A DNA stretch of 64,000 nucleotides from contig NZ_JACYFK010000002.1 of the NCBI RefSeq assembly GCF_014855515.1, forward strand, positions 1 to 64,000, in the 5' to 3' direction. Under the pieces are notes generated by a model that was not told the origin of the DNA, did not search any database, and saw nothing but the letters and a program-made list of their open reading frames with translations. The stretch comes from Euzebyella marina. Its GTDB lineage: Bacteria > Bacteroidota > Bacteroidia > Flavobacteriales > Flavobacteriaceae. A program made the translations under genes and the position numbers. This document shows, in pieces, positions 14,473 to 24,200 of this stretch. The number at the start of each line of letters is the position of its first letter. Within the stretch, counting starts at the first letter, position 1.

Positions 14473-14889
14473 CTACAAGAGGTGAATCCTCTTTAAGCTT
14501 AAAATAAAAATGAGGGTCCATACTGCGGTACGGACCCAATTTATTTTTACCAATCGGTGCAAGCTGTTCAAATCAAAATTTCCTCTAGAAATACTTCTGT
14601 GCTGAGGGGCAAAGTAGAATAAAGTGATTGCCCATTGAAATAGAATTAACACTAAAACGGTAGTGTTAACACCACTTATACGATTCGTAAATTGAAAAAT
14701 AGCCAGCAACAATTGACCGAGCATAAGGGGAATTACCAGATAAGAAATTCTTTGCGTATAGATTCGGTGCCATTCGATTAGCTTCGTTTTTTGGGCATAT
14801 CGAAAGCTTGGGTAAATAACTAGTTGAACCAGCCATATAAGTACAAAAAGGCCAAAATCAAACAGTGCTTGTAAAATTTCTAATTGCAT
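14473..14889 (-). CDS. Four-helix integral membrane protein, unknown function
   Basis: 138 aa with four hydrophobic segments (about 10-28, 48-66, 76-94 and 117-135), separated by short basic loops; both ends are probably on the same side. The motif YTQRISYLVIPLMLGQ in the second segment and FAPQHRSISRG after the third are seen in small uncharacterised flavobacterial membrane proteins. No catalytic residues can be named. Its ATG directly follows the pirin stop codon without a gap, so the two genes form an operon and are translated together. Confidence 0.75.
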   Translation of the reverse strand: MQLEILQALFDFGLFVLIWLVQLVIYPSFRYAQKTKLIEWHRIYTQRISYLVIPLMLGQLLLAIFQFTNRISGVNTTVLVLILFQWAITLFYFAPQHRSISRGNFDLNSLHRLVKINWVRTAVWTLIFILSLKRIHLL

Positions 14890-15888
14890 TTATTTTTCTA
14901 CCAGTGTTCCGTCAGGGTACTTGGCAAAACGCCCTCTTGAGCGCTCATGAACATGGTCTGGGTGTGGCCATGGCCAACCGCCGTATTGGGTCAGGCGGTA
15001 TTCATCCATTGCTTTTGATATTTCTTCTTGGGTATTCATGACAAACGGGCCGTATTTGACTACTGGCTCGTCAATCGGTTTTCCTTGTAAAACCAATAAT
15101 TTCGCAACACCGCTTAACGCTTCTAACTTGATTGCTTTCTCTGGATGCACCGAAATACCATGGTTAACATTTACTTCTTGATCGGAAACCGTTATTTGGT
15201 TCCCTTCATAGAAATAAATAGTTCTGTGAATACCTTCGGAAGCGGCCGGTAGGGTATAGGTGGCATTTGGCGGTAATGAAATGGTAAATATGCCTACTTC
15301 ATTGGTATCATCATTGGCCCAGGAATCCGGTGGAGGCGCAAGAGCCTTCGTTTCATTTATTTTACCAGCTACCAGTTTAATCTCTACACCATTTTCATCG
15401 ATAACAGGTATATCTTCATGCCATAACATCTTGAAATGAGGGTCTACGAACTTACTTTTTCTTGGGAGGTTCAACCAAATCTGAAAGAGCTCAAGGGTAT
15501 TTTTCTGGTCAGTATGCAAAAGTGGAAACATCTCTGAATGTTGAACCCCACGCCCTGCTGTCATCCACTGAACGTCACCTAGTCCGAACCGTCCTGCAGC
15601 CCCCAACGAATCGGAGTGGTCACAAAAACCTTTATTGGCTATGGTTACGGTTTCGAACCCTCTATGCGGATGCGAAGGAAAACCCGGTACCGTATGCCCG
15701 TGGTACATGCGCCAATCTTGACTCGGGTCGAAATCGCTTCCTAAGTTTCTTCCCTCTAAATCGGCATCCGGAGACATATCCTCTTTACCTTTCGGAAAAT
15801 GATCTAGATGATATACGCAGAAAAGAAAAGGGTCTTGGGTCTGCCAAGGAAATCCTAGTTTAAATACCTGTAGTACTTCATCGTTCAT
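14890..15888 (-). CDS. Pirin family protein (bicupin)
   Basis: 332 aa. The N-terminal pirin cupin has FPSHPHRGFETVT and GRGVQHSEM, supplying the His residues that bind a metal in pirins; the C-terminal pirin_C cupin covers about 210-310. Pirins are iron-binding proteins, some with quercetin dioxygenase activity; the substrate here is unknown. The insertion DADLEGRNLGSDFDPSQDWR between the first strands is typical of the longer bacterial form. It is directly coupled with the downstream membrane protein gene. Confidence 0.9.
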   Translation of the reverse strand: MNDEVLQVFKLGFPWQTQDPFLFCVYHLDHFPKGKEDMSPDADLEGRNLGSDFDPSQDWRMYHGHTVPGFPSHPHRGFETVTIANKGFCDHSDSLGAAGRFGLGDVQWMTAGRGVQHSEMFPLLHTDQKNTLELFQIWLNLPRKSKFVDPHFKMLWHEDIPVIDENGVEIKLVAGKINETKALAPPPDSWANDDTNEVGIFTISLPPNATYTLPAASEGIHRTIYFYEGNQITVSDQEVNVNHGISVHPEKAIKLEALSGVAKLLVLQGKPIDEPVVKYGPFVMNTQEEISKAMDEYRLTQYGGWPWPHPDHVHERSRGRFAKYPDGTLVEK

Positions 15889-15905
15889 ACTTAGGTCGTT
15901 TTTAG

Positions 15906-16358
15906 TTAGTGTTTAGCGGTATTAATTTCAATCCAATAGCCATCAGGGTCTTGAAGGTAAATCTGGCGAACGCCATCTGAACGCAAGGTTACGGCACTTT
16001 TCTTACCGGGCCAATCCCAATACGGCACCTTGTTTTTCTCTAGGTGGGCAATCATTCCATCTAAATCTTGGGTAGATAAACACAGATGCATTGACTTATT
16101 CTTTTCAAAAGGTGCAAACTCTTTTTCTATCAAATGAATCTGAGAACTTCCACTAACGATAAACCATCGAAAACCTGGGGCCTTGTCTGGGTGCGGTGTC
16201 TCTTCAAGCAATAATATTTTAGAATAGAAATCGGCGCTTTTATCAGAATCTTCGACTACCAACGAAAAATGGTCGATTTTAAAATCGAAAGATTGGGCTT
16301 GCACGTTCAAGGCAACAAGGGTAAGCAGTAGGGAACAAATAAAAATAGTTTTCTTCAT
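15906..16358 (-). CDS. Exported VOC (glyoxalase-fold) protein
   Basis: 150 aa from ATG 16358-16356, where MKKTIFICSLLLTLVALNVQ forms a signal peptide with cleavage after AQA. A longer frame to 16436 has no such logic. The mature part is one vicinal-oxygen-chelate domain: FKIDHFSLVVEDSDKSADFY at the start and DPDGYWIEIN at the end. Such domains bind metal and act in isomerase, dioxygenase or resistance proteins. H and E ligands are recognisable but the reaction is not. It lies 17 bases upstream of the pirin gene on the same strand. Confidence 0.85.
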   Translation of the reverse strand: MKKTIFICSLLLTLVALNVQAQSFDFKIDHFSLVVEDSDKSADFYSKILLLEETPHPDKAPGFRWFIVSGSSQIHLIEKEFAPFEKNKSMHLCLSTQDLDGMIAHLEKNKVPYWDWPGKKSAVTLRSDGVRQIYLQDPDGYWIEINTAKH

Positions 16359-16523
16359 GGCTTCATTTAATTGGATGGGTGAAGATAGCCATTTCACCAC
16401 TTTTGCCCTTACGCTGACATCTTTTAAATGCGCCATTAGGCAATAAAAGGTACGGTAACAGAGTTTTATACAGGTTATCTCATTAAGTTGAACCGTTGAA
16501 AAACAGCACCTTAAACTACCAAC

Positions 16524-17573
16524 ATGACCAAAAACTACCTTTTTATCTTTTCATTAGCGGCTTTTACTCTTTTAACCAGTTGCAGTTCTACAAGTACCCT
16601 GACTATGGGGGTATTGGAACCTGCAAGGGTTACGGTACCTTCAAATGTAATGAAGGTCGGTCTGATCAATAGAAGTTTACCCTCTGAATCGAACAAAACA
16701 GCAGATAAGATTGATAAAATATTGTCTTTGGAAGGTTTAAATCTGGATAAGGAAGGAGCCGAAGCGGCCATTACCGGACTATACGATGAGCTTTCAAGAC
16801 AAGAGAGATTCGATGAGATTCAAATAATCGACGGTATTGAGATACAGCGAAAAGGATTATCGGTCTTTCCCGCTCCGTTAAGTTGGGAACAGGTTCAGGA
16901 AATTTGCACGAATGCAGGTGTTGATGCCTTGCTATCGCTCGAAATGTATGATACCGATACCAAGTTTTCCTACGAGGGTACAATGGTTACCATTCCCAAT
17001 AATTTGGGTATCAAGGCCTCTGTTCCAGGGCATCGGGTAACCTTAAACACTTTGATAAAAAGTGGATGGCGCGTTTATGATTTAGAAAATAAGCTGTTGT
17101 TAGACGAATTTAATGAGACCAATGAAGTGGTTTCGATAGGGGAAGGTATTAACCCTGTGAAAGCTGTGGAAGCCGTAATCGGTAGAAAGGAAGCTGTCTT
17201 GCAGAGTAGCACCCGTAGTGGCAGTGTGTATGCCAACGATTTGCGACCATTGAGAAAGAGGGTGGTCAGGGAGTATTTTGTTAGAGGAACCGATAATTTT
17301 AAGGTGGCACAGCGAAGGGCACAAACAGGTGATTGGGAAGGAGCAGCACAACTTTGGGAGAAAGAAGTTAATAACCCTGATATGAAAATTGCCGGTCGCG
17401 CGTGCTACAATATGGCCATTATCAATGAAATAAACGGAGATTTAAATGCCGCTATGGATTGGGCCTCTAAATCGTACACCGATTATGATATCAGCAACGC
17501 TTTGAGATATGTGAATATTCTGAAGAACAGACTTGCCAACAAAAGAATTATTGATCATCAACTAGCTCGATAA
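16524..17573 (+). CDS. DUF6340 family lipoprotein with TPR-like C-terminus
   Basis: 349 aa. The signal peptide ends in the lipobox LTSC (Cys20), predicting a lipid-anchored envelope protein. The DUF6340 region covers about 30-250 (EPARVTVPSNVMKVGLINRS near its start); the C-terminal 90 residues have paired helices (AQRRAQTGDWEGAAQLWEKE, MAIINEINGDLNAAMDWA) resembling tetratricopeptide repeats. Function is unknown. It converges with the photolyase gene, leaving a 2-base gap. Confidence 0.85.
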   Translation: MTKNYLFIFSLAAFTLLTSCSSTSTLTMGVLEPARVTVPSNVMKVGLINRSLPSESNKTADKIDKILSLEGLNLDKEGAEAAITGLYDELSRQERFDEIQIIDGIEIQRKGLSVFPAPLSWEQVQEICTNAGVDALLSLEMYDTDTKFSYEGTMVTIPNNLGIKASVPGHRVTLNTLIKSGWRVYDLENKLLLDEFNETNEVVSIGEGINPVKAVEAVIGRKEAVLQSSTRSGSVYANDLRPLRKRVVREYFVRGTDNFKVAQRRAQTGDWEGAAQLWEKEVNNPDMKIAGRACYNMAIINEINGDLNAAMDWASKSYTDYDISNALRYVNILKNRLANKRIIDHQLAR

Positions 17574-17575
17574 AT

Positions 17576-18886
17576 CTAGCTTACGGCTTCTTTGTAAACT
17601 TTAAGACAGCGTTCACGGGCCTCTTTGTGGTCGACCATTTTTTCAACGTATTTATCGGAGTCGTGCTCAGGTACCCACTCCTGAATGTACTTCAATTTTT
17701 TGTCGAATTTATCTACTTGCGTCATCGGGTTAAATATTCTAAAATAAGGGGCCGCATCAACACCGCTACCTGCAGCCCATTGCCAGTTACCTACATTACT
17801 GCTCATTTCGTAGTCTAACAACTTTTCTGCGAAATAAGCCTCGCCCCACCTCCAATCGATCAACAAATGTTTGCAGAGAAAACTCGCTACCAACATGCGA
17901 ACCCTGTTATGCATATAGCCTGTTTCATTTAGTTGGCGCATGCCGGCATCTACTAATTTGAAACCTGTTTCACCTTTTTTCCATTTTTCAAATTCCTTTT
18001 CCTTGTTTCTCCAGTCGATGCGGTCGTATTTCTTTTTAAAGGCTTCGTGAACCGTATGGGGGTAATGGTATAAAATCTGCATAAAAAACTCCCTCCAGAT
18101 AAGCTCACTCCAAAAGACTTCATTTTTTTCTGCAATAGCTTTTTTGACCATTTTTCTCACGGAGACCGTTCCGAATCTTAGATGAGGCCCAAGCCTAGAG
18201 GTGCCATCATCTTTGCCAGGAAAGTTTCGAGTGTCTTCATAGTTTTGAATTAGGGTAGGGGTCACCGTAAAATCAGGAACTTCAATTTTAGATTTCTTAA
18301 AGCCTATATCGCTTAAAGATAAGTTGGGCAACCTCGTGTTTTTAATAAGATTGCTAAGATATTGACTGGTGTAGTGTATGGTCAAGTGTTGATCGGCGTC
18401 AAACTTCTCTTTCCACTTATTCTTGTATGGCGTATAGACGATATAGGGATCTCCGTCATCTTTCACTACCTCTTCTTTCTCAAAAATCACTTGGTCTTTA
18501 AAGGTTTCAAAATCTATTTCATGCTCCCCTAATAGTTTTTTTATTTTCTCGTCTCTTTCTTTTGCATAGGGTTCATAATCGTGGTTGGTAAAGACCTTCT
18601 TGATTTTATGTTCAGAGATTAGTGTTTTGAAAATATTTTCAGGCGCACCATGATATATGGCAATAGAGCTTTCACAGTTTTCTTGAAGCTCGTTACGCAT
18701 TGCCTGTAATTTTTCATGAATAAAGGTGACCCGGGCATCGTCTTCGGGTAATTTATCCAATATTTCTTCATCGAAAATGAAAATGGGCATTACGCGATGC
18801 TCTCCCTTTAGGGCAGATAAAAAACCTACATTGTCATCAAGACGTAAGTCTCTTCTGAACCAAAAAATCGAAATAGGGTCATTCAT
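17576..18886 (-). CDS. Cryptochrome/DNA photolyase family protein
   Basis: 436 aa, the class I CPD photolyase length. The N-terminal antenna-binding Rossmann-like domain begins ISIFWFRRDLRLDDN; the FAD-binding helical domain carries MHNRVRMLVASFLCKHLL and NWQWAAGSGVDAAPYF, which shape the flavin and pyrimidine-dimer pocket. The enzyme repairs UV-induced cyclobutane dimers using blue light. It is the last gene of an SRPBCC-SDR-photolyase operon (gaps of 39 and 41 bases), a set often light-regulated in marine bacteria. Confidence 0.93.
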   Translation of the reverse strand: MNDPISIFWFRRDLRLDDNVGFLSALKGEHRVMPIFIFDEEILDKLPEDDARVTFIHEKLQAMRNELQENCESSIAIYHGAPENIFKTLISEHKIKKVFTNHDYEPYAKERDEKIKKLLGEHEIDFETFKDQVIFEKEEVVKDDGDPYIVYTPYKNKWKEKFDADQHLTIHYTSQYLSNLIKNTRLPNLSLSDIGFKKSKIEVPDFTVTPTLIQNYEDTRNFPGKDDGTSRLGPHLRFGTVSVRKMVKKAIAEKNEVFWSELIWREFFMQILYHYPHTVHEAFKKKYDRIDWRNKEKEFEKWKKGETGFKLVDAGMRQLNETGYMHNRVRMLVASFLCKHLLIDWRWGEAYFAEKLLDYEMSSNVGNWQWAAGSGVDAAPYFRIFNPMTQVDKFDKKLKYIQEWVPEHDSDKYVEKMVDHKEARERCLKVYKEAVS

Positions 18887-18925
18887 ATTTATATCCTTCT
18901 ACTTTACCAATACTAAAATTTGAAG

Positions 18926-19618
18926 CTAGTGTATATTAAGCGTTGACATACCACCATCAATTCTAAAAATTTGTCCCGTTACCCAGCTACTTTTGTCTGA
19001 AAGTAGGTAGCTGGCCAATTGAGCGATATCTCCAGTATGCCCAATTCTTTTGAGTGGATGTCTTTCGGCCATTTGCTCTTTCTTTTTATCATTGTTCAAT
19101 AGTTTTTCGGCCAAAGAAGTATCAACAAGAGACGGGGCGATTACGTTCACCCTGATCTTAGGGGCATATTCGGCGGCCAGAGATTTGGCAAATCCTTCAA
19201 TGGCACCTTTGGCACTTGCAATACTTGTATGAAAGGGCATGCCTTTCTCTACTGCTACCGTACTGAACAATACAATGGAACTACCTTCTTTCATACGCCC
19301 GATGATATCTTTGAGGCTATTGACCATGCTAAAAAAATTGATTTGCATATCCTCTTGAAAGCTTTCCGAACTCATCATCTTAAAAGGCCTTAAATTGATG
19401 CTTCCCGGAAAATAAACAAAACCATCTAGAGAGTCAGGTAAGTTTTGTTCGCTTAGATGATCTTGAGTGGCATCAAAGGCGATATGCTCAACATTTAAAC
19501 CTGAAAGCTGGTCATTACTACGTGAAGCTACAAATAAGTGATGCTTCTCGTGGAACAATTTCACCAAGGCCAAGCCCATACCCTCTGAGCCGCCTATGAA
19601 CAAATAATTCCTTTTCAT
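18926..19618 (-). CDS. Atypical short-chain dehydrogenase/reductase lacking the catalytic tyrosine
   Basis: 230 aa, classical SDR length. The nucleotide-binding motif IGGSEGMG (8-15) and the PGS block near 71 are kept, as are Ser119 (LFST) and Lys137. The catalytic Tyr of the YxxxK motif is replaced by Ile133 (TSIASAKGAIEG), so the usual proton donor is missing. It probably binds NAD(P) but may not reduce a carbonyl in the standard way. It is embedded between an SRPBCC protein and a photolyase, suggesting a role in light stress or carotenoid/flavin handling. Confidence 0.88.
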   Translation of the reverse strand: MKRNYLFIGGSEGMGLALVKLFHEKHHLFVASRSNDQLSGLNVEHIAFDATQDHLSEQNLPDSLDGFVYFPGSINLRPFKMMSSESFQEDMQINFFSMVNSLKDIIGRMKEGSSIVLFSTVAVEKGMPFHTSIASAKGAIEGFAKSLAAEYAPKIRVNVIAPSLVDTSLAEKLLNNDKKKEQMAERHPLKRIGHTGDIAQLASYLLSDKSSWVTGQIFRIDGGMSTLNIH

Positions 19619-19659
19619 GTCTTTAAATTAAAATTAGGTTATGACTACAACTTTACGGG

Positions 19660-20157
19660 TTAAATGCCCACTATTTTAAGTTCGTTTTCCTGATCGGGAA
19701 TAGTACCAAAAAGCTCTTTGAGTTTTTGCTCTCGGAAGTGAAATATTTGCTGTAATTGCTTTTTTATGATCAGCGGGTGAGCCATTTGACCTAAAATACC
19801 GAAAGGTAATTTGTAATCGATCACATCTTCCATCTCGACGCCCATTTCGACCGGTTTGATAAAATGCTTGTGGTGCCAAAGCTCATAGGGCCCAAATCGT
19901 TGTTCATCGACAAAGTATTCTTCTTCCACCACATGGGTTATCTCAGTGACCCATCTGGTCTTGAAAAATGGAAAAGGTTGAACAATGTATTGTATGATTT
20001 GCCCGGGAAACATGGGGCGTTCACCACCCGATAGTATTTCGAACCCCATATGTTGGGGTGTTATTACTTGCAAGTTTTTCGGGTCCGATAGAAAATCCCA
20101 AGCCTCTTTTTTTGAGATAGGCAGAATTTGCTTTGCGTAAAGTTGATATAGTTTCAT
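19660..20157 (-). CDS. SRPBCC family protein
   Basis: 165 aa from ATG 20157-20155 (MKLYQLYAKQ). A TTG four codons upstream overlaps the promoter element and is rejected. The helix-grip fold is shown by LPISKKEAWDFLSDPKNLQ, the FKTRWVTEITH strand and the long C-terminal helix. The SRPBCC superfamily binds lipids, polyketides or pigments. This gene leads the SRPBCC-SDR-photolyase operon. A near-leaderless mRNA is expected, since the -7 element ends only about 10 bases before the ATG. Confidence 0.85.
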   Translation of the reverse strand: MKLYQLYAKQILPISKKEAWDFLSDPKNLQVITPQHMGFEILSGGERPMFPGQIIQYIVQPFPFFKTRWVTEITHVVEEEYFVDEQRFGPYELWHHKHFIKPVEMGVEMEDVIDYKLPFGILGQMAHPLIIKKQLQQIFHFREQKLKELFGTIPDQENELKIVGI

Positions 20158-20166
20158 AATCTTCTT

Positions 20167-20215
20167 CAAAAATAAAAGCTATTTTGTTTATCAAAAAATT
20201 AAATTGTTTAAACAA
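20167..20215 (-). promoter_or_regulatory. Promoter and palindromic operator candidate of the photolyase operon
   Basis: The minus strand carries the -7 element TATTTTTG (20167-20174). Just upstream lie TTGTTTA (20184-20190 on the plus strand) and, 20 bp further, the perfect 12-bp palindrome TTGTTTAAACAA (20204-20215). The half-sites are spaced by two helical turns over the core promoter, as expected for a dimeric regulator of MerR/LitR type. No regulator gene is in the window. Confidence 0.45.
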
Positions 20216-20390
20216 ATACTATTTTATTTGAAAGAGTTCATTTTTAATGCTATCGATTGTGTCATAATAGCTTAGAGTTGTACAATAATCGGATACTAGC
20301 GAAACTATTAGATAGTCGGTTTTTAAGGATTTCTTAACAAATGCGGTTTTACTTTATAAGTAGTTTTGAAAAAACTCTAAATCAATTCAG

Positions 20391-21239
20391 ATGAAAAAAT
20401 TAGTACTTTCAGCCACGGCCATCGCCTTTTCCTTTTTCTTACAGGCCCAAATAAATACCCCGGCGCCCAGCCCATTTTCAAAAACGGAACAGAAGGTAGG
20501 ACTTACGGATGTAACCTTGGAATATTCACGCCCTTCTATGCGAGGACGTACCATTTTTGGAGGCCTTGAAGAATATGGTGAGTTGTGGAGAACCGGTGCC
20601 AATGCTCGAACCAAAATTACATTTAGCGATGACGTTACCGTAGATGGTCAGCAACTGAAAGCAGGGTCATATTCGATCTATACAAAACCGGGTCAACAAT
20701 CATGGGAAGTTTTCTTTTACACCGAAGCCGATGGTGGGGGGTACCCTCAGCAATGGGATGATAGTAAGGTAGCTGCAAAAACAACGGTAGAAACTTTTCA
20801 ATTACCTGTAGACATCGAAACTTTCACCATAACTTTTGATGATCTTACCAGCAATTCCGCGAATTTAGGAATTATGTGGGAGCGTACCTATGTGGCCATT
20901 CCTATAGAATTTCCAACCGATAAAAAGGTGATGGAGAGCATCGAGAGTGCAATGTCCGGAAGTCCAAAGGCCAATGACTACTATGCTGCCGCCACCTATT
21001 ATTTTAGCGAAGGTAAAGACGTTTCCCAAGCAGATAAGTGGATGGACAAAGCTATGGAAATGACCGAAGAGCCTGCTTTTTGGCAATTAAGGCAACAATC
21101 ATTGATCAAAGCCAAGGCCGGAGATAAAAAAGGTGCAATCAAAGCTGCAAAGGCTTCATTGGCAAAAGCTAAAGAAGCGGGTAACGATGACTATGTAAAA
21201 ATGAACACAGCCTCTCTACAAGAATGGGGAGCTAAGTAA
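20391..21239 (+). CDS. DUF2911 domain protein, exported
   Basis: 282 aa. A signal peptide (MKKLVLSATAIAFSFFLQAQ) is followed by a DUF2911 domain at about 30-175, with the typical VTLEYSRPSMRGRTIFGGL segment and WRTGANARTKITFSDDV. The C-terminal 100 residues form helical pairs like TPR units (AATYYFSEGKDVSQADKWMD). The family is abundant in Bacteroidota and uncharacterised. It is a single-gene unit ending in a strong terminator. Confidence 0.88.
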   Translation: MKKLVLSATAIAFSFFLQAQINTPAPSPFSKTEQKVGLTDVTLEYSRPSMRGRTIFGGLEEYGELWRTGANARTKITFSDDVTVDGQQLKAGSYSIYTKPGQQSWEVFFYTEADGGGYPQQWDDSKVAAKTTVETFQLPVDIETFTITFDDLTSNSANLGIMWERTYVAIPIEFPTDKKVMESIESAMSGSPKANDYYAAATYYFSEGKDVSQADKWMDKAMEMTEEPAFWQLRQQSLIKAKAGDKKGAIKAAKASLAKAKEAGNDDYVKMNTASLQEWGAK

Positions 21240-21260
21240 AGTGACATAGATAGTTTATCA

Positions 21261-21286
21261 AAATGCCCCAGAAATGGGGCATTTTT
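21261..21286 (+). terminator. Bidirectional terminator between DUF2911 and DUF5107 genes
   Basis: AAATGCCCCA (21261-21270) pairs perfectly with TGGGGCATTT (21275-21284) around a GAAA loop, followed by T residues on the plus strand and preceded by A residues that serve the opposite direction. It overlaps the last codon of the DUF5107 gene. Confidence 0.85.
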
Positions 21287-24200
21287 AGTTTTGTAATGCC
21301 CACAAGGCCACTTCTTTTTGTATATCTAATTTTGAGTGATTTGGTTGGTTGGGATTTTCCGTCCTATTTTTATTTAGCCAGTAATCTAAAGCAAGCTTCG
21401 TTGCAGCCTGATTCTCCTCTTTTGATTTGTCCTCCAGTACATTTTGAAACTCCTTGAGTTCGTTGGTTTTTTTCAATTTATTCAAAGCTAATAGGCCATA
21501 TAGGTGATTAAAGGAATTCTTTGGTAAAGCAGAATAGGTGTACTCAACTATCTCATTCAAGATTTGTAGATTTTTCTCAGTTTCACCAATATATTCATAA
21601 CCAACTGCCAGCAAATAGTCTTGGGCCCTCTCATCAGGGTTATAAGGCTTTCCAATCCCAATATTTTCAGGCCATTTCTTTGCCTTTTCCAGTATTTCTA
21701 TCGCTTCTTCGTAATTTTTCTTATCCAATTTTTCTTTGGCAAGTGCTAAATGAGCTTTTTCATATAAACTCCTACTTTCGCTAGCATGTTCAAAAGGTAG
21801 AATTTGAATGGTGTAAAGTACCTCTATCGCTTTCTTGAAGTCTTTTTTTTGTACAAGTGCCTTGACATAGGCTAATTCTAAGTTGTAATTAGAGGAAAAC
21901 TTTTTCACCGCTTTTTTAGCTAGATCTAGTGCCTCATTGTTTTTTTCTGAATTCAGCTGAAAAAGAATATTTTCTTCCCAGATTTTCCAATCATTTTTGT
22001 TGAGTTCCAGAGCTTTTTGATAATCGGCCAACAGGTCAGGATAAGACCTATCTTTCAGCATTTTTGCCCTGAACAGATAGAAGATTTCTGAATCTGGGAT
22101 GTCGTTAAGGTTCTGTAATATTTCCTTTCCTTCTTTTAATCTTCCCAACGCCAAGTAATTGAGAGCCAAATAATATTTGAATTTCCAACTGTCATTGTTT
22201 TGTGAAGCCCATTCCAATACTTCTACCGTTTCCGACCGGTAAGGAAGAACAAAGTCAATAGGTTCTCTCTTCAAAGGCCCTAATATTTCAGTATCATTGC
22301 TTAAGTAGGCAGACCAGATATTATTTTTTACATAGTTCTTATTTATTTCCAAAATTTGTTTGGCCTCATCTAAGAGAGATAATTTATAATAATCCATGGC
22401 AAGACCTAGAATTGTCTCTGATGCGAATTCGTTGGCTAAATCTAGTTGAATTCTTTTCTGGTTGGCCAATTGCTTTTCTACGGTGATGAAATGATCTAAA
22501 GGGAATAACTCTTCATACTCTTTACAAAGGTTCTTGTAGAGGTCTGTATTTTCGGTAATACGAGCGATTATCACTTGAACTTTTCGGGCATTCAAATTGT
22601 AGGTATTGAAATCCAAGGCCTTTTTTGAATAATAGCTTGCCCTCTCCTTATTTTTATTCGATAAATACAGTTCTGCCATTTGGGCAAAGGCGACCGATCG
22701 AAATTTCATATCCCTTGCCGCCCAGCCGAAGGATTCTAAAGCATTGATAGTATCGTTTGACATTCGGTAGGCAATACCAGATAAATAGTTGGCAGAAGAG
22801 TTATAGGTGTCAAATTTTAAAGCCCTGTTTAGGTAGTACAGGGCACTGTCATATTTCATTTCCCTGATTTCTATATCGGCCAAATGAATCAGTGCTCGTT
22901 GGTCCGAGGCATTTTTGGCAAGAATGTTCGTAAACTGTTTCTTGGCATTTTCGTATTCTCTATACTCCTTGGCCTCAATTCCTTTGAATACTTCATTTTC
23001 AGATTCTGAAATTTCAATGTCGGTGGAGGAAAAGGGTCTTTTTAAAGAAAGCGTATTGGGGTCGGAATTATAAGACAGTTCAGTGCCTTGCAGTTCGACT
23101 TCTATTGGGCCATCGGTAACCGCATTAACCTCTGTTGAAAATACCTCCATGGGAGAGAGTTCTATATTTTCTTCAAAGATGATCTTACCTTTACTTTTTA
23201 TAGTCAAGGTGTGTTTTAGCTGTTGTAAGGCATTCAACCCGACTATCAATTTATTGTTCTCTTTGGTCACATTCAAAACCCCATGGGGTGATGCATCGAC
23301 CATACCACCTATTTTTTTATAGGGAAACCAAATTTCGCTCCATTTCTCCATACTGAATGGGTCGAAACTAACTTGGCTAATAGGGTTAATTGCTCCGGGA
23401 AAATACTGATTGAACAATCTACCGGCCTGAAACTCTATATATTGTCCATCGGAGTCGGTTAATAAATCTTCCCAAATACCTCCTGATCTTGATAATGACC
23501 AAAGCCACAGTTTTTGCCCTGGCATTTCTTCATATGGCGACCATTGCCCAAACCCGAAGTCTGAATTCTTATAATATCCACCGAAAAAATCGTTGTATTC
23601 GCCCACTACATGGTAAGATTTTGACGGGCCGAAATTGTTCTCTTGGTACCGCCAAAGATTTCTTCCCTGATTATCAATGGGCCAATCTTTTGCTGTTCCA
23701 TCATGCTCGAGATATTTATTACCAGGAATGTAAAATTCTAAGTCATCAGTAGCCGCAGCGGCACCCGTCATCCAATTATAATAAGATTGGGATAGGGGAG
23801 ACCCATTATACCATGAGACATTGGTTTCGAAATAGGCTTTATTTTTTTCAAGTCTTATCTCAACTTGCCATGTTGTTTCAGAAGGTAAATCGGTAGAGCC
23901 TACAAAACAGCTTACACTACCATCTGCATTTTTCTTGGTGACATAATTGACCGGGGTCGCAGTGCCCGGATGATGCCCGATAATGCCAAAATTAAATTCT
24001 ATACCACCCGATGTCCACGGGCCTCGCATGGCAATATTTCTAAATTTTATGACTTCATTTTTATAGAGAAACTCTTCTCCCGTACTTTTTTCGATAGCTC
24101 CCCAAACTTTGCCACCTATTTCCGGAAGTATAAAAACCTTTATGAATTCATTTTCTAAGGTTACGACTTTCCAATCTCGTTTTTCGGGCTTATGGGTATA

